Origin: Halopolyspora algeriensis
GTDB lineage: Bacteria > Actinomycetota > Actinomycetes > Mycobacteriales > Pseudonocardiaceae
Assembly (NCBI RefSeq): GCF_003337235.1
Contig: NZ_QPJC01000020.1
Span: 1 to 43,532, forward strand
Length of the DNA stretch: 43,532 nucleotides
Direction: 5' to 3'
In this document: positions 35,996-43,371 of the stretch, in pieces
Layout of the letters: each line of letters begins with the position of its first letter
How positions within the stretch are numbered: the first letter of the stretch is position 1
Made by a program: the position numbers and the translations under genes
The notes under the pieces: model-generated
Seen by the model: only the letters and a program-made list of their open reading frames with translations
What the model was told of the DNA's origin: nothing
Databases searched by the model: none

Positions 35996-37732
35996 TCACT
36001 TGTACATCGTCTGGTTCATGGTTCCCGGGGCGTAGACCTCCGGATCGACCCAGACGTTGATCAGAGAAGGCTTGCCCGACTCCCGCGCGCGTTGCAGGGC
36101 CGGCGCGATCTCGGACGGGTGGTGGACCGCTTCGCCGTACCCGCCGAGCATCTGGGCGAACTTGTCGTACTCGACGTGGCCGAGAGTGTTGCCGACCCGG
36201 CCGCGATCGGCGCCGTACTTGTCGATCTGGCCGTACCGGATCTGGTTCATCGAGGAGTTGTTGCCCACGATCCCGATGAACGGCAGGTCGAAGCGCACCA
36301 GCGTCTCGAAGTCCCAGCCGGTGAGGCTCAGCGCACCGTCCCCGAACAGGCAGACCACTTCCTTGTGCGGGAACGCGTGCTTGGCGGCCATGATGAACGG
36401 GATGCCCACCCCGAGCGTGCCCAGCGGACCCGGATCCATCCAGTGGCCGGGGGCCTTGGGCTGGACGACCTGGCCGGAGAAGGTGACGATGTCGCCGCCG
36501 TCGCCGATGTAGATCGAGTCCTCGGTGAGGAACTCGTTGATTTCGTGGACGAGGCGATACGGGTCGATGGGGGAGGCGTCGGACAATTGCCGGGGAAGCC
36601 GCTTGTTGTAGGCGGTCGTTTCGACCTCGCGCAGCTCCTGCAGCCATTGCTTGCGGCCGGTGGCGCCGTTGTCGATGCGACCGGAGCAGGCCTCGGCGAC
36701 CGCGGACAGCACCGCGTCGGCATCGCCGACGATGCCCAGGTCGATGTCGCGGTTCTTGCCGACGGTCCGGTAGTCGAGATCGATCTGCACCACCGTTGCC
36801 TCCGGGGACAGCCGCTTGCCGTAGCCCATCCGGAAGTCGAACGGTGTGCCGACGATGATGATCAGGTCGGCATTGTTGAAGGCGTGCCGCCGGGCGAGCT
36901 GGTAGTGCAGCGGGTCGTCGGGCCCCAGCGTGCCGCGCCCGGCGCCGTTCATGAAGGCGGGGACGTTGAGTTCCCGGACCAGCTTGACGGCGGAGTCGGT
37001 CGCCCGGCACGTCCACACCTGGTTGCCGAGCAGGATGCACGGCCTCTCCGAGGTGAGCAGGAGGTCGGCGAGCCGCTCGATGGCCTGCGGATCACCGGCC
37101 GAACGCGTGGAGGCGCGGTAGTGCCCGGCTTCGGGAACCCGTGCCTTCTCGACCGGAACCCGGGCGTCGAGCACGTCCCGCGGAATCTCCAGGAAGGACG
37201 GACCGGGTGCGCCGTGGTGGGCTTCCCGGAAGGCCATCGACACCAGGTCGGCGGCACGCTCGGTGTGCGGCACCGAGGCTGCGAACTTGGTGATCGGGTC
37301 CATCATGTCCACGTGCGGCAGGTCCTGCAGGGACCCCATCTTGTGCTGTGACAGCGCGCCCTGACCGCCGATGAGCAGCATCGGGCTCTCCGCTCGGAAG
37401 GCGTTGGCCACGCCGGTGACCGCATCGGTGGTGCCGGGCCCGGCGGTCACCACCGCGCACCCGGGTTTGCCGGTGACGCGCGCGTACCCGTCGGCGGCGT
37501 GCGCGGCCACCTGCTCGTGCCGTACGTCGATGACCGAGATTCCCTCGTCCACACATCCGTCGTAGATGTCGATGATGTGGCCACCGCACAGGGTGAAGAT
37601 CGTGTCGACACCTTCGGCCTTGAGTGCTTTGGCCACCAGGTGACCGCCGGATACCTGCTCGGGCTCGTGGGTTTGCTCGGCAGCGCCGAGCGGTGCGGCG
37701 TTCTCGGGCGTTGTCTGGGTGGTTTGCGCCAT
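35996..37732 (-). CDS. ThDP-dependent decarboxylase, probable oxalyl-CoA decarboxylase
   Basis: A 578-residue thiamine diphosphate enzyme with the three-domain layout of acetolactate synthase/oxalyl-CoA decarboxylase. The catalytic Glu73 is in DVRHEQVAAHAADGYARV; the ThDP-Mg motif runs GDGALSLTGWDFETL to GNN (464-492). By position, upstream of frc, it should convert oxalyl-CoA to formyl-CoA and CO2. However, the EGANT segment and the YEELDQMN stretch of classical Oxc and 2-hydroxyacyl-CoA lyase are replaced (GDGGDIVTFSG, GSLQDLPHVDMM), so it is a divergent branch closer in style to acetolactate synthase. Glyoxylate carboligase is less likely because that enzyme lacks the Glu. ATG at 37732, GAGGA 6 nt upstream; composite operator g lies 127-157 nt upstream. 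Confidence 0.75.
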   Translation of the reverse strand: MAQTTQTTPENAAPLGAAEQTHEPEQVSGGHLVAKALKAEGVDTIFTLCGGHIIDIYDGCVDEGISVIDVRHEQVAAHAADGYARVTGKPGCAVVTAGPGTTDAVTGVANAFRAESPMLLIGGQGALSQHKMGSLQDLPHVDMMDPITKFAASVPHTERAADLVSMAFREAHHGAPGPSFLEIPRDVLDARVPVEKARVPEAGHYRASTRSAGDPQAIERLADLLLTSERPCILLGNQVWTCRATDSAVKLVRELNVPAFMNGAGRGTLGPDDPLHYQLARRHAFNNADLIIIVGTPFDFRMGYGKRLSPEATVVQIDLDYRTVGKNRDIDLGIVGDADAVLSAVAEACSGRIDNGATGRKQWLQELREVETTAYNKRLPRQLSDASPIDPYRLVHEINEFLTEDSIYIGDGGDIVTFSGQVVQPKAPGHWMDPGPLGTLGVGIPFIMAAKHAFPHKEVVCLFGDGALSLTGWDFETLVRFDLPFIGIVGNNSSMNQIRYGQIDKYGADRGRVGNTLGHVEYDKFAQMLGGYGEAVHHPSEIAPALQRARESGKPSLINVWVDPEVYAPGTMNQTMYK

Positions 37733-37858
37733 GGTGCGTCCTCATCTCCTCGGTCGCGTACGGCAACTCGACGTGGCGGGGCAATTGGTCGCCGCCGGCG
37801 TGCTTACCGGCCGGCTCACGGCCCTTTCGATGCCTCGCGAAACACGAAGCGATAGCTC

Positions 37859-37889
37859 CATACTGAATACCGTATGGAGGTATGCATAC
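37859..37889. promoter_or_regulatory. Composite operator g upstream of the decarboxylase-frc operon
   Basis: CATAC (37859) and GTATG (37872) flank an 8-nt spacer, with the compact core ATACCGTAT at 37867-37875 inside, followed by a separate palindrome GTATGCATAC at 37880-37889. It is the most elaborate of the sites and lies in front of the main catabolic operon. Confidence 0.75.
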
Positions 37890-38114
37890 TCTTGAAGGTG
37901 GGCTTCTGTCCAGAGATGCGCGGTGCCTCGTCGTCGAACGGCCCGTGCGGGCGCTTTCGGGGCAGGGGGAGGCCTTCACAGGCGCAGTAGGCTCACTCCG
38001 GGTGGCACGGGACCGGGCATGAGCACGACCCGCCACGGCGCCCCACTTGTCGACAGCCGCTTGGACCGCAGGCGAAGGCCCGATCGCAGAAAGGGCATTT
38101 GCCTGCGGGGCGAC

Positions 38115-38125
38115 ATACAGTATGC
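38115..38125. promoter_or_regulatory. Operator h (CATACAGTATG)
   Basis: Exact 11-bp palindrome, 51 nt upstream of the PanE-like gene and thus of the plus-strand reductase/formate dehydrogenase operon. Confidence 0.78.
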
Positions 38126-38176
38126 TGAATGCAATGACGGTATCCCGCCGAATTCCTGGGGAGAGCGGAGTTCGAT

Positions 38177-39190
38177 GTGAGAGTCGCTGTTCTTGGTGCG
38201 GGCGCCATCGGCGCGTATGTCGGTGCCAGCCTGCAACGCGCCGGCGCTGAAGTCGCCCTCATCGCCCGAGGGCCTCATCTGGAAGCGCTGCGTCGCGACG
38301 GAGTGCAGGTGCTGAGCCCGCGAGGGGACTTCCACGTGCGCCCGCATGCCACCGATGACCCGGCTGAAGTGGGCCCGGTGGATCACGTCTTCCTCGGCCT
38401 GAAGGCCAACTCCTATGCCGCGGCAGGTCCGATGGTCCATCCGTTGCTGCACGAGCGGACGTCGGTCATCGCGGCGCAGAACGGCATCCCGTGGTGGTAT
38501 TTCCACGGCATGCCGGGTGAGTACGAAAACCATCGCATCCACAGTGTCGACCCGGACGGGGCCGTGACCGAGGCGCTGTCCCTGCATCGCGCCATCGGCT
38601 GTGTCGTCTACGCGGCAACGGAACTGGAAGCACCGGGAGTGGTGCGGCATCTCGAGGGCACCCGGTTCTCCATCGGCGAACCGGACGGCAGCATGTCCGA
38701 GCGCTGCCGGGAGTTCAGCGACGCGATGGTGGCCGGCGGTCTCAAGTGTCCGGTGGAACGGGACCTGCGGCCGGAGATCTGGATCAAACTGATGGGCAAC
38801 ATCGCGTTCAACCCGATCAGCGCGCTGACCCGAGCCACCATGGCCGGCATGTGCCGGCACCGGGATGTCCGGGAACTCGTCGTCACGATGATGCGCGAGA
38901 CCCTCGATGTCGCCGCCGGGGTGGGATGTCACCCGGACATCGCCATCGAACGCAGGATGGCAGGCGCCGAGCGCACCGGTGAGCACAAGACGTCCACGCT
39001 GCAGGACCTGGAGCGTGGCAAGCCCATGGAGCTGGACGTGCTGCTGGCCGCGGTCGTCGAGCTGGCCGACCTGACCGGCACTTCGGCGCCGACATTGCGC
39101 GTGATCAACGCGCTTGCGGATCTGCTCAACCACCAGATCGAAACCGCGGCCTCCGACACCGCTCCGGCAGCCGCGACCCCGGTGTCCTGA
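38177..39190 (+). CDS. panE2: PanE-family reductase, candidate oxalyl-CoA reductase
   Basis: A 337-residue NADPH-dependent reductase of the ketopantoate reductase family. The Rossmann loop GAGAIGAYVG is at residues 7-16 and the catalytic Lys204 is in IWIKLMGNIAFNPISALT; QNGIPWWYF marks a subgroup with a wider active site than pantothenate-pathway PanE. In Methylobacterium a protein of this family, PanE2, reduces oxalyl-CoA to glyoxylate for assimilation; that role fits the operon here, but the sequence alone cannot exclude another 2-oxoacid. GTG at 38177 follows GGGAGAGCGGAG. It heads an operon with the two NADH-side formate dehydrogenase genes and lies back-to-back with the decarboxylase operon. 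Confidence 0.78.
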   Translation: MRVAVLGAGAIGAYVGASLQRAGAEVALIARGPHLEALRRDGVQVLSPRGDFHVRPHATDDPAEVGPVDHVFLGLKANSYAAAGPMVHPLLHERTSVIAAQNGIPWWYFHGMPGEYENHRIHSVDPDGAVTEALSLHRAIGCVVYAATELEAPGVVRHLEGTRFSIGEPDGSMSERCREFSDAMVAGGLKCPVERDLRPEIWIKLMGNIAFNPISALTRATMAGMCRHRDVRELVVTMMRETLDVAAGVGCHPDIAIERRMAGAERTGEHKTSTLQDLERGKPMELDVLLAAVVELADLTGTSAPTLRVINALADLLNHQIETAASDTAPAAATPVS

Positions 39191-39230
39191 CGCACCCGCT
39201 TCGACATGATCACCACACACCGGCGACGGC

Positions 39231-39258
39231 CCGATTTCGCCCCGCAGGCGGGGATCGG
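39231..39258 (+). promoter_or_regulatory. Hairpin between panE2 and the FDH beta gene
   Basis: CCGAT (39231-39235) with ATCGG (39254-39258) and CCCCG (39240-39244) with CGGGG (39249-39253) form a bulged stem in the 94-nt spacer. It may modulate read-through into the formate dehydrogenase genes. Confidence 0.4.
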
Positions 39259-39284
39259 CTCCCGAGTGCACGTGAGGAGCTGCT

Positions 39285-41219
39285 GTGGATCTGCATTACC
39301 TTGATGCCACGCCGACCGAGGCCGAACGGGCCGCGGTGGACGCCCTGCTCGGATCACCGGAGGGAGGCAACGGTCTCGATCCGGGCACGGTCCACGGCCA
39401 CGGGGATGCGCACAACGGCGGGCATCCGAACGGAAGTGGGCCCTTTCCCGCCCACGGGGCCGCCCACGGCAACGGATCCGCGCACGGCAACGGCACGCGG
39501 GACGGGCGGGACATGCTGCTGCCCGCTCTGCACGCCGTGCACGATCGAATCGGCTGGATCAGCCAGGGAGCACTGAACCACATCTGCAGGCAGCTCTCGG
39601 TGCCTCCGGCCGATGCCTACGGCGTGGCGAGCTTCTACGCCCTGTTCGCGCTGCGGCCCAGGCCGTCGAGGGTGCTGCACGTCTGCACCGACTTGGCGTG
39701 CAAGGCCAACGGCTCCTCCGAGCTGTGCGACAGGCTGGAACAGTCCTTCGGCCCTGCGGGAACGGCGGTCGACGGGATGACGTGGCAGCACAGCCCGTGC
39801 CTGGGGGCGTGCGAGCGCGCACCGGCGGCGCTGGCGTTCGAGGCGGGCGATCCCGCTCGCACGCAGTTGCTCGCACCCGCGGGCACCGACGAGATCGAAG
39901 AATCGGCGCGCTCCGGACCGGCCGATGCGGACCGGGAACCCCCGGCACGCGAGTCGGTTCCCCAGGCGGGTGATCCCGAGCTGCGACTGCTGCACCGGGT
40001 CGGTGTCGTCGACCCGGACAGCCTGGACGACTACCGCGCCCACGGCGGCTACATCGCGCTGCGCAACGCCCTGCGCGCGGGCCCGGCGGAAGTCATCAAG
40101 CAGGTCACGGACGCGAAGCTGATGGGGAGGGGAGGTGCGGCCTTCCCCACGGGGCGCAAGTGGGACAGCACGGCTTCCCAGCCGGTGCGGCCGCACTACC
40201 TCGTCTGCAACGCCGATGAGAGCGAACCGGGCACCTTCAAGGACCGCATTCTCATGGAGGGCGACCCGTTCTCCGTCATCGAGTCGATGACCATCGCCGG
40301 CTTCGCCACCGGGTGCGCCAAGGGCTACCTCTACATCCGCGGCGAGTACCCGCGGGCGACACGTCGGCTGGCCAACGCCATCGCGCAGGCCCGCGAACGA
40401 GGCTTTCTCGGCCGCAGCATCATGGGGCACGAGGGCGTCGACTTCGACATCGAGATCCGCCGGGGTGCCGGGGCCTACATCTGCGGTGAGGAAACCGCCC
40501 TGTTCAACTCCATCGAGGGATACCGCGGTGAGCCGCGCAGCAAGCCGCCGCTGCCGGTGGAGGAAGGACTGTTCGGCAAGCCGACCGTGGTCAACAATGT
40601 GGAGACACTGGTCAACGTACCGCTGATCCTCATCGAGGGCGGCGAGGCGTACGCGCGCATCGGAACGGAGCGCTCGACCGGCACCCGATTGTTCTGCTTG
40701 TCCGGCACTGTGGCCCGTCCCGGGCTGTACGAGGTCCCGTTCGGCACGACGTTGCGCGAGCTGCTCGACCTCGCGGGAGGTGTGCCGGAGGAGCGCACGT
40801 TGCGCGCGGTGCTGCTGGGCGGGGCGGCAGGTGGTTTCGTCCGGCCGGGCGAGCTCGATCTTCCGCTGACGATGGAGGGTGCGCAGGAAGCCGGGACCAC
40901 ACTCGGTTCGGGCGTCGTCCTCGTCTTCGACGACACGGTGAACCTGCCCGCGATGCTGCTGCGAATCGCGTCGTTCTTCCGTGACGAGTCGTGCGGGCAG
41001 TGCGTGCCGTGCCGGGTCGGGACGGTGCGCCAGGAGGAGGCGCTGCAGCGCATGGCGGGCGGAAAGGCACCCCCCGACGGCGATGATCTCGCCCTGCTGC
41101 GCGAGGTCGGTCAGGTGATGCGGGACTCGTCCATCTGCGGGCTGGGGCAAACCGCGTGGAACGCGGTCGAATCGGCGATCGACCGACTCGGCACGCTGTC
41201 GAAAGGAGGACCCGCATGA
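39285..41219 (+). CDS. fdhB: NAD-linked formate dehydrogenase beta subunit (NuoE-NuoF fusion)
   Basis: A 644-residue diaphorase subunit that takes electrons from the catalytic part to NAD+. The N-terminal NuoE-like domain has [2Fe-2S] ligands Cys134, Cys139, Cys172 and Cys176. The NuoF-like domain follows with the NADH/FMN motifs LMGRGGAAFPTGRKW, CNADESEPGTFKDR and GAGAYICGEETALFNS, and the [4Fe-4S] motif ESCGQCVPCRVGT plus SSICGLGQ. Residues 35-72 are an unusual insertion rich in His, Gly and Asn (seven His), inside the NuoE-like domain. GTG at 39285 has GAGGAG upstream. Its stop overlaps the next gene by 4 nt (ATGA). Confidence 0.93.
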   Translation: MDLHYLDATPTEAERAAVDALLGSPEGGNGLDPGTVHGHGDAHNGGHPNGSGPFPAHGAAHGNGSAHGNGTRDGRDMLLPALHAVHDRIGWISQGALNHICRQLSVPPADAYGVASFYALFALRPRPSRVLHVCTDLACKANGSSELCDRLEQSFGPAGTAVDGMTWQHSPCLGACERAPAALAFEAGDPARTQLLAPAGTDEIEESARSGPADADREPPARESVPQAGDPELRLLHRVGVVDPDSLDDYRAHGGYIALRNALRAGPAEVIKQVTDAKLMGRGGAAFPTGRKWDSTASQPVRPHYLVCNADESEPGTFKDRILMEGDPFSVIESMTIAGFATGCAKGYLYIRGEYPRATRRLANAIAQARERGFLGRSIMGHEGVDFDIEIRRGAGAYICGEETALFNSIEGYRGEPRSKPPLPVEEGLFGKPTVVNNVETLVNVPLILIEGGEAYARIGTERSTGTRLFCLSGTVARPGLYEVPFGTTLRELLDLAGGVPEERTLRAVLLGGAAGGFVRPGELDLPLTMEGAQEAGTTLGSGVVLVFDDTVNLPAMLLRIASFFRDESCGQCVPCRVGTVRQEEALQRMAGGKAPPDGDDLALLREVGQVMRDSSICGLGQTAWNAVESAIDRLGTLSKGGPA

Positions 41220-42184
41220 CCGTCGTCGATCTCGGCCTGCCGCGTCGGCTGGTGGACGTCACACTGGACGGCGAGACCGTCAGCGTCCCGGAAGGGTCGA
41301 CCATCCTGGACGCCTGCACGGCGGTGGGCACGTCCATCCCGACCCTGTGCTACGGCGATACGCTGCGCCCGGCGAACGCCTGCCGCGTGTGCATGGTGGA
41401 GGTGGAGGGTTCGCGGACACTGGTTCCCTCCTGCTCCCGCAAGGTCACCGAGGGAATGGTGGTGCGCACCGATTCCGAGCGCACCCGGCACAGTCGCAAG
41501 CTGGTGCTCGAACTGCTCGGCTCGTCGGCCGACCTGTCCACGACGCCGCACGTCGCCGAGTGGATGGAGCAGTACCAGGCGAAGCCGGAGCGGTTCGGTC
41601 CCCCGGATCCGCCCGCCGACGACCACGACGAACGGCCGCCCGGCGAGCACGAGGAGCCGGACGGCACCACGGCCGCGACCGTGCAGCAGCCGGCCAAAGT
41701 GGACAACGACCTCTACGTCCGCGACTACGGCAAGTGCATCCTGTGCTACAAGTGCGTGGACGCCTGCGGGGAACAGTGGCAGAACACCTTCGCCATCGCC
41801 GTTGCCGGCCGCGGCTTCGATGCGCGGATCTCCACGGAGTTCGCGAACCCGCTGCCGGACTCGGAGTGTGTCTACTGTGGTAACTGCATCGAGGTCTGTC
41901 CCACCGGAGCGCTGAGCTTCAAAAAGGAGTTCGACATGCGCGCAGAGGGCAGCTGGGACGAGTCGCGGCAGCAGCAGACGACCACCGTCTGCACGTTCTG
42001 CGGCGTCGGCTGCAACCTCACCCTGCACACCCAGGACAACGAGATCGTGCGCGTCACCTCGCCGCACGACCATTCCGTGGGCCACGGCAACCTCTGCATC
42101 AAGGGGCGTTTCGGCTGGGAGCACATGCAGGATTCCCGGCGCCCCGCGGAGGAATCCACGGAGCCGACCACGGGGCAGGCATAG
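41216..42184 (+). CDS. Formate dehydrogenase iron-sulfur subunit carrying the detached N-terminal FdhA domain
   Basis: A 322-residue electron-transfer protein. It has a [2Fe-2S] domain (Cys45, Cys56, Cys59, Cys73), a linker rich in Pro, Asp and His (about 125-160) where the NuoG-type His-Cys cluster would be, two [4Fe-4S] motifs (CILCYKCVDAC, 174-184; CVYCGNCIEVC, 218-228) and, at the end, the [4Fe-4S] part of a molybdopterin oxidoreductase: Cys259, Cys262, Cys266 and Cys294, with the Lys of LCIKGRFG that lies between cluster and cofactor. It then stops. The rest of that domain is on the selenocysteine gene at 24909-26840. ATG at 41216 overlaps the fdhB stop. Confidence 0.9.
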   Translation: MTVVDLGLPRRLVDVTLDGETVSVPEGSTILDACTAVGTSIPTLCYGDTLRPANACRVCMVEVEGSRTLVPSCSRKVTEGMVVRTDSERTRHSRKLVLELLGSSADLSTTPHVAEWMEQYQAKPERFGPPDPPADDHDERPPGEHEEPDGTTAATVQQPAKVDNDLYVRDYGKCILCYKCVDACGEQWQNTFAIAVAGRGFDARISTEFANPLPDSECVYCGNCIEVCPTGALSFKKEFDMRAEGSWDESRQQQTTTVCTFCGVGCNLTLHTQDNEIVRVTSPHDHSVGHGNLCIKGRFGWEHMQDSRRPAEESTEPTTGQA

Positions 42185-42202
42185 GGCACTCTCGGCGGGG
42201 AA

Positions 42203-42241
42203 GGTCCGGAGGCGAAGCGGCCTTACGGACCGATCCTGCGT
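42203..42241. terminator. Possible terminator between converging FDH and gntR genes
   Basis: GGTCCG (42203-42208) pairs with CGGACC (42236-42241), with further pairing possible inside. It sits 19 nt after the iron-sulfur subunit stop and 42 nt beyond the gntR stop. Confidence 0.5.
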
Positions 42242-42282
42242 GCGTCCGGACGCGGGGCGGGCCAGGGGGGTTGGTTGCCGCA

Positions 42283-43023
42283 CTACCGCTTGCGGCGCCG
42301 GGAGGACTTCGCCGGGGTGGGCTCGTCCTCGCCGCTGTGCTCCTCGTCGTTCTGCTCGAGGTAGGACCGCCGGGTGTGCTCGGTGTGCTCGCGCATCAGC
42401 GTCGCCGCGCGGTCGGCCTCGCCCTGGGCGATGGCCTCGATCAGCGCGGCATGCTCGTCCCAGGCCTTCTGGCCGCGGTTCCGGGCGACCGGCGTGTGGT
42501 ACCAGCGCACCCTGCGACCGACCTGGCTTGCCAGCTCCATGAGCACCTTGTTGCCGGAAAGCTCGGTGATGCAGGTGTGCAGTTCGGCGTTGGCCGCCAC
42601 GACGCTGTCGATGTCGTCCTCGGCGAGCGCGGCGATACCGCGGTCGTAGATCTCCCGAAGCCTGTCGATACCGGCTTCGCCGGCCTGCGTGGCCGCCAGG
42701 CGCGCGGACTCGGCCTCCAGCAGCGTGCGCACTCCCAGCAGCTGGTCGGCTTCCTCGGAGGTGGGCACGTGAACGAAAGCGCCGTATCCCGGGCGTAGAT
42801 CGACCCACTCGTCCTTCTGCAACCACTGCAGGGCTTCCCGCACGGGTTGGCGCGAGACGCCCAGCAGTTCCGCCAGCTCCTTTTCCACCAGGTGCTGACC
42901 GGGCTGGAGATCGCCCGTGACGATCATCTCGAGGATGGCTTCGTAGACGGTTTCCCGTAGTGGGACAGGGCGTGCGACCTGCCGGGACGAGAGCTCCTGC
43001 GGCAATCCTGACGGCAGCGACAT
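42283..43023 (-). CDS. GntR/FCD-family regulator, probable controller of the oxalate regulon
   Basis: A 246-residue regulator with an N-terminal GntR winged helix (about residues 20-88, VYEAILEMIVTGDLQPGQHL and LGVSRQPVREALQWLQ) and a C-terminal FCD ligand domain. FCD metal/ligand residues are visible in ANAELHTCI, RWYHTP and REHTEHTRR (Asp/Asn and three His), a set that often binds a metal-carboxylate pair; oxalate or an intermediate such as glyoxylate or formate would be a natural effector. The C-terminus ends in a basic tail. Its promoter carries operator i, implying autoregulation, and operator j fronts the divergent sucC. ATG at 43023. Confidence 0.9.
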   Translation of the reverse strand: MSLPSGLPQELSSRQVARPVPLRETVYEAILEMIVTGDLQPGQHLVEKELAELLGVSRQPVREALQWLQKDEWVDLRPGYGAFVHVPTSEEADQLLGVRTLLEAESARLAATQAGEAGIDRLREIYDRGIAALAEDDIDSVVAANAELHTCITELSGNKVLMELASQVGRRVRWYHTPVARNRGQKAWDEHAALIEAIAQGEADRAATLMREHTEHTRRSYLEQNDEEHSGEDEPTPAKSSRRRKR

Positions 43024-43098
43024 AGGTGAACTCCCAGGGACGGCAGAGCAGCTCAGCGTCCGTGCTGGTCCTGCGACTGCGGTTGTACGGTTCCGATG

Positions 43099-43116
43099 GT
43101 TTCAGTATACAGTATT
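43099..43116. promoter_or_regulatory. Operator i (TATACAGTATT) upstream of gntR
   Basis: Core ATACAGTAT at 43107-43115, preceded by TTCAG, 83 nt before the gntR start. It suggests autoregulation. Confidence 0.68.
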
Positions 43117-43332
43117 CCACAGTCCAGTGCCCGAGAGTTCGGTCACAGCCCTTGCTGTCACCGCGAAGCAGGCGCGAGCGCAGCCCGCCTCCGAGTCGCA
43201 CACCTCCATTTTGGCGCAGGCTGTGCACATGTGCCGCAGGGGCACTCGGGTTCCGGGTGGTCACTCTTGCTTGCCGGGAAGGCGTCGGACTTGTCGTCGA
43301 ATCGAAAAGGCTTGGTCCTTCGCGCAAAGTTG

Positions 43333-43347
43333 TGCATACTGTATGCA
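43333..43347. promoter_or_regulatory. Operator j (TGCATACTGTATGCA) upstream of sucC
   Basis: The longest perfect copy, a 15-bp palindrome ending 24 nt before the sucC-like start codon, in a position to block transcription. Confidence 0.78.
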
Positions 43348-43371
43348 AGCCTGCGTGCAAAGGAGAGTCGA

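Noticed and set aside
35996-37732. Calling the ThDP enzyme glyoxylate carboligase
   Set aside because: Glyoxylate carboligase lacks the catalytic Glu that is present here (Glu73), and frc follows in the operon.
41111-43360. Long minus-strand open frame crossing the FDH iron-sulfur gene and gntR
   Set aside because: Composition is typical of antisense shadow translation and it conflicts with two clear genes.
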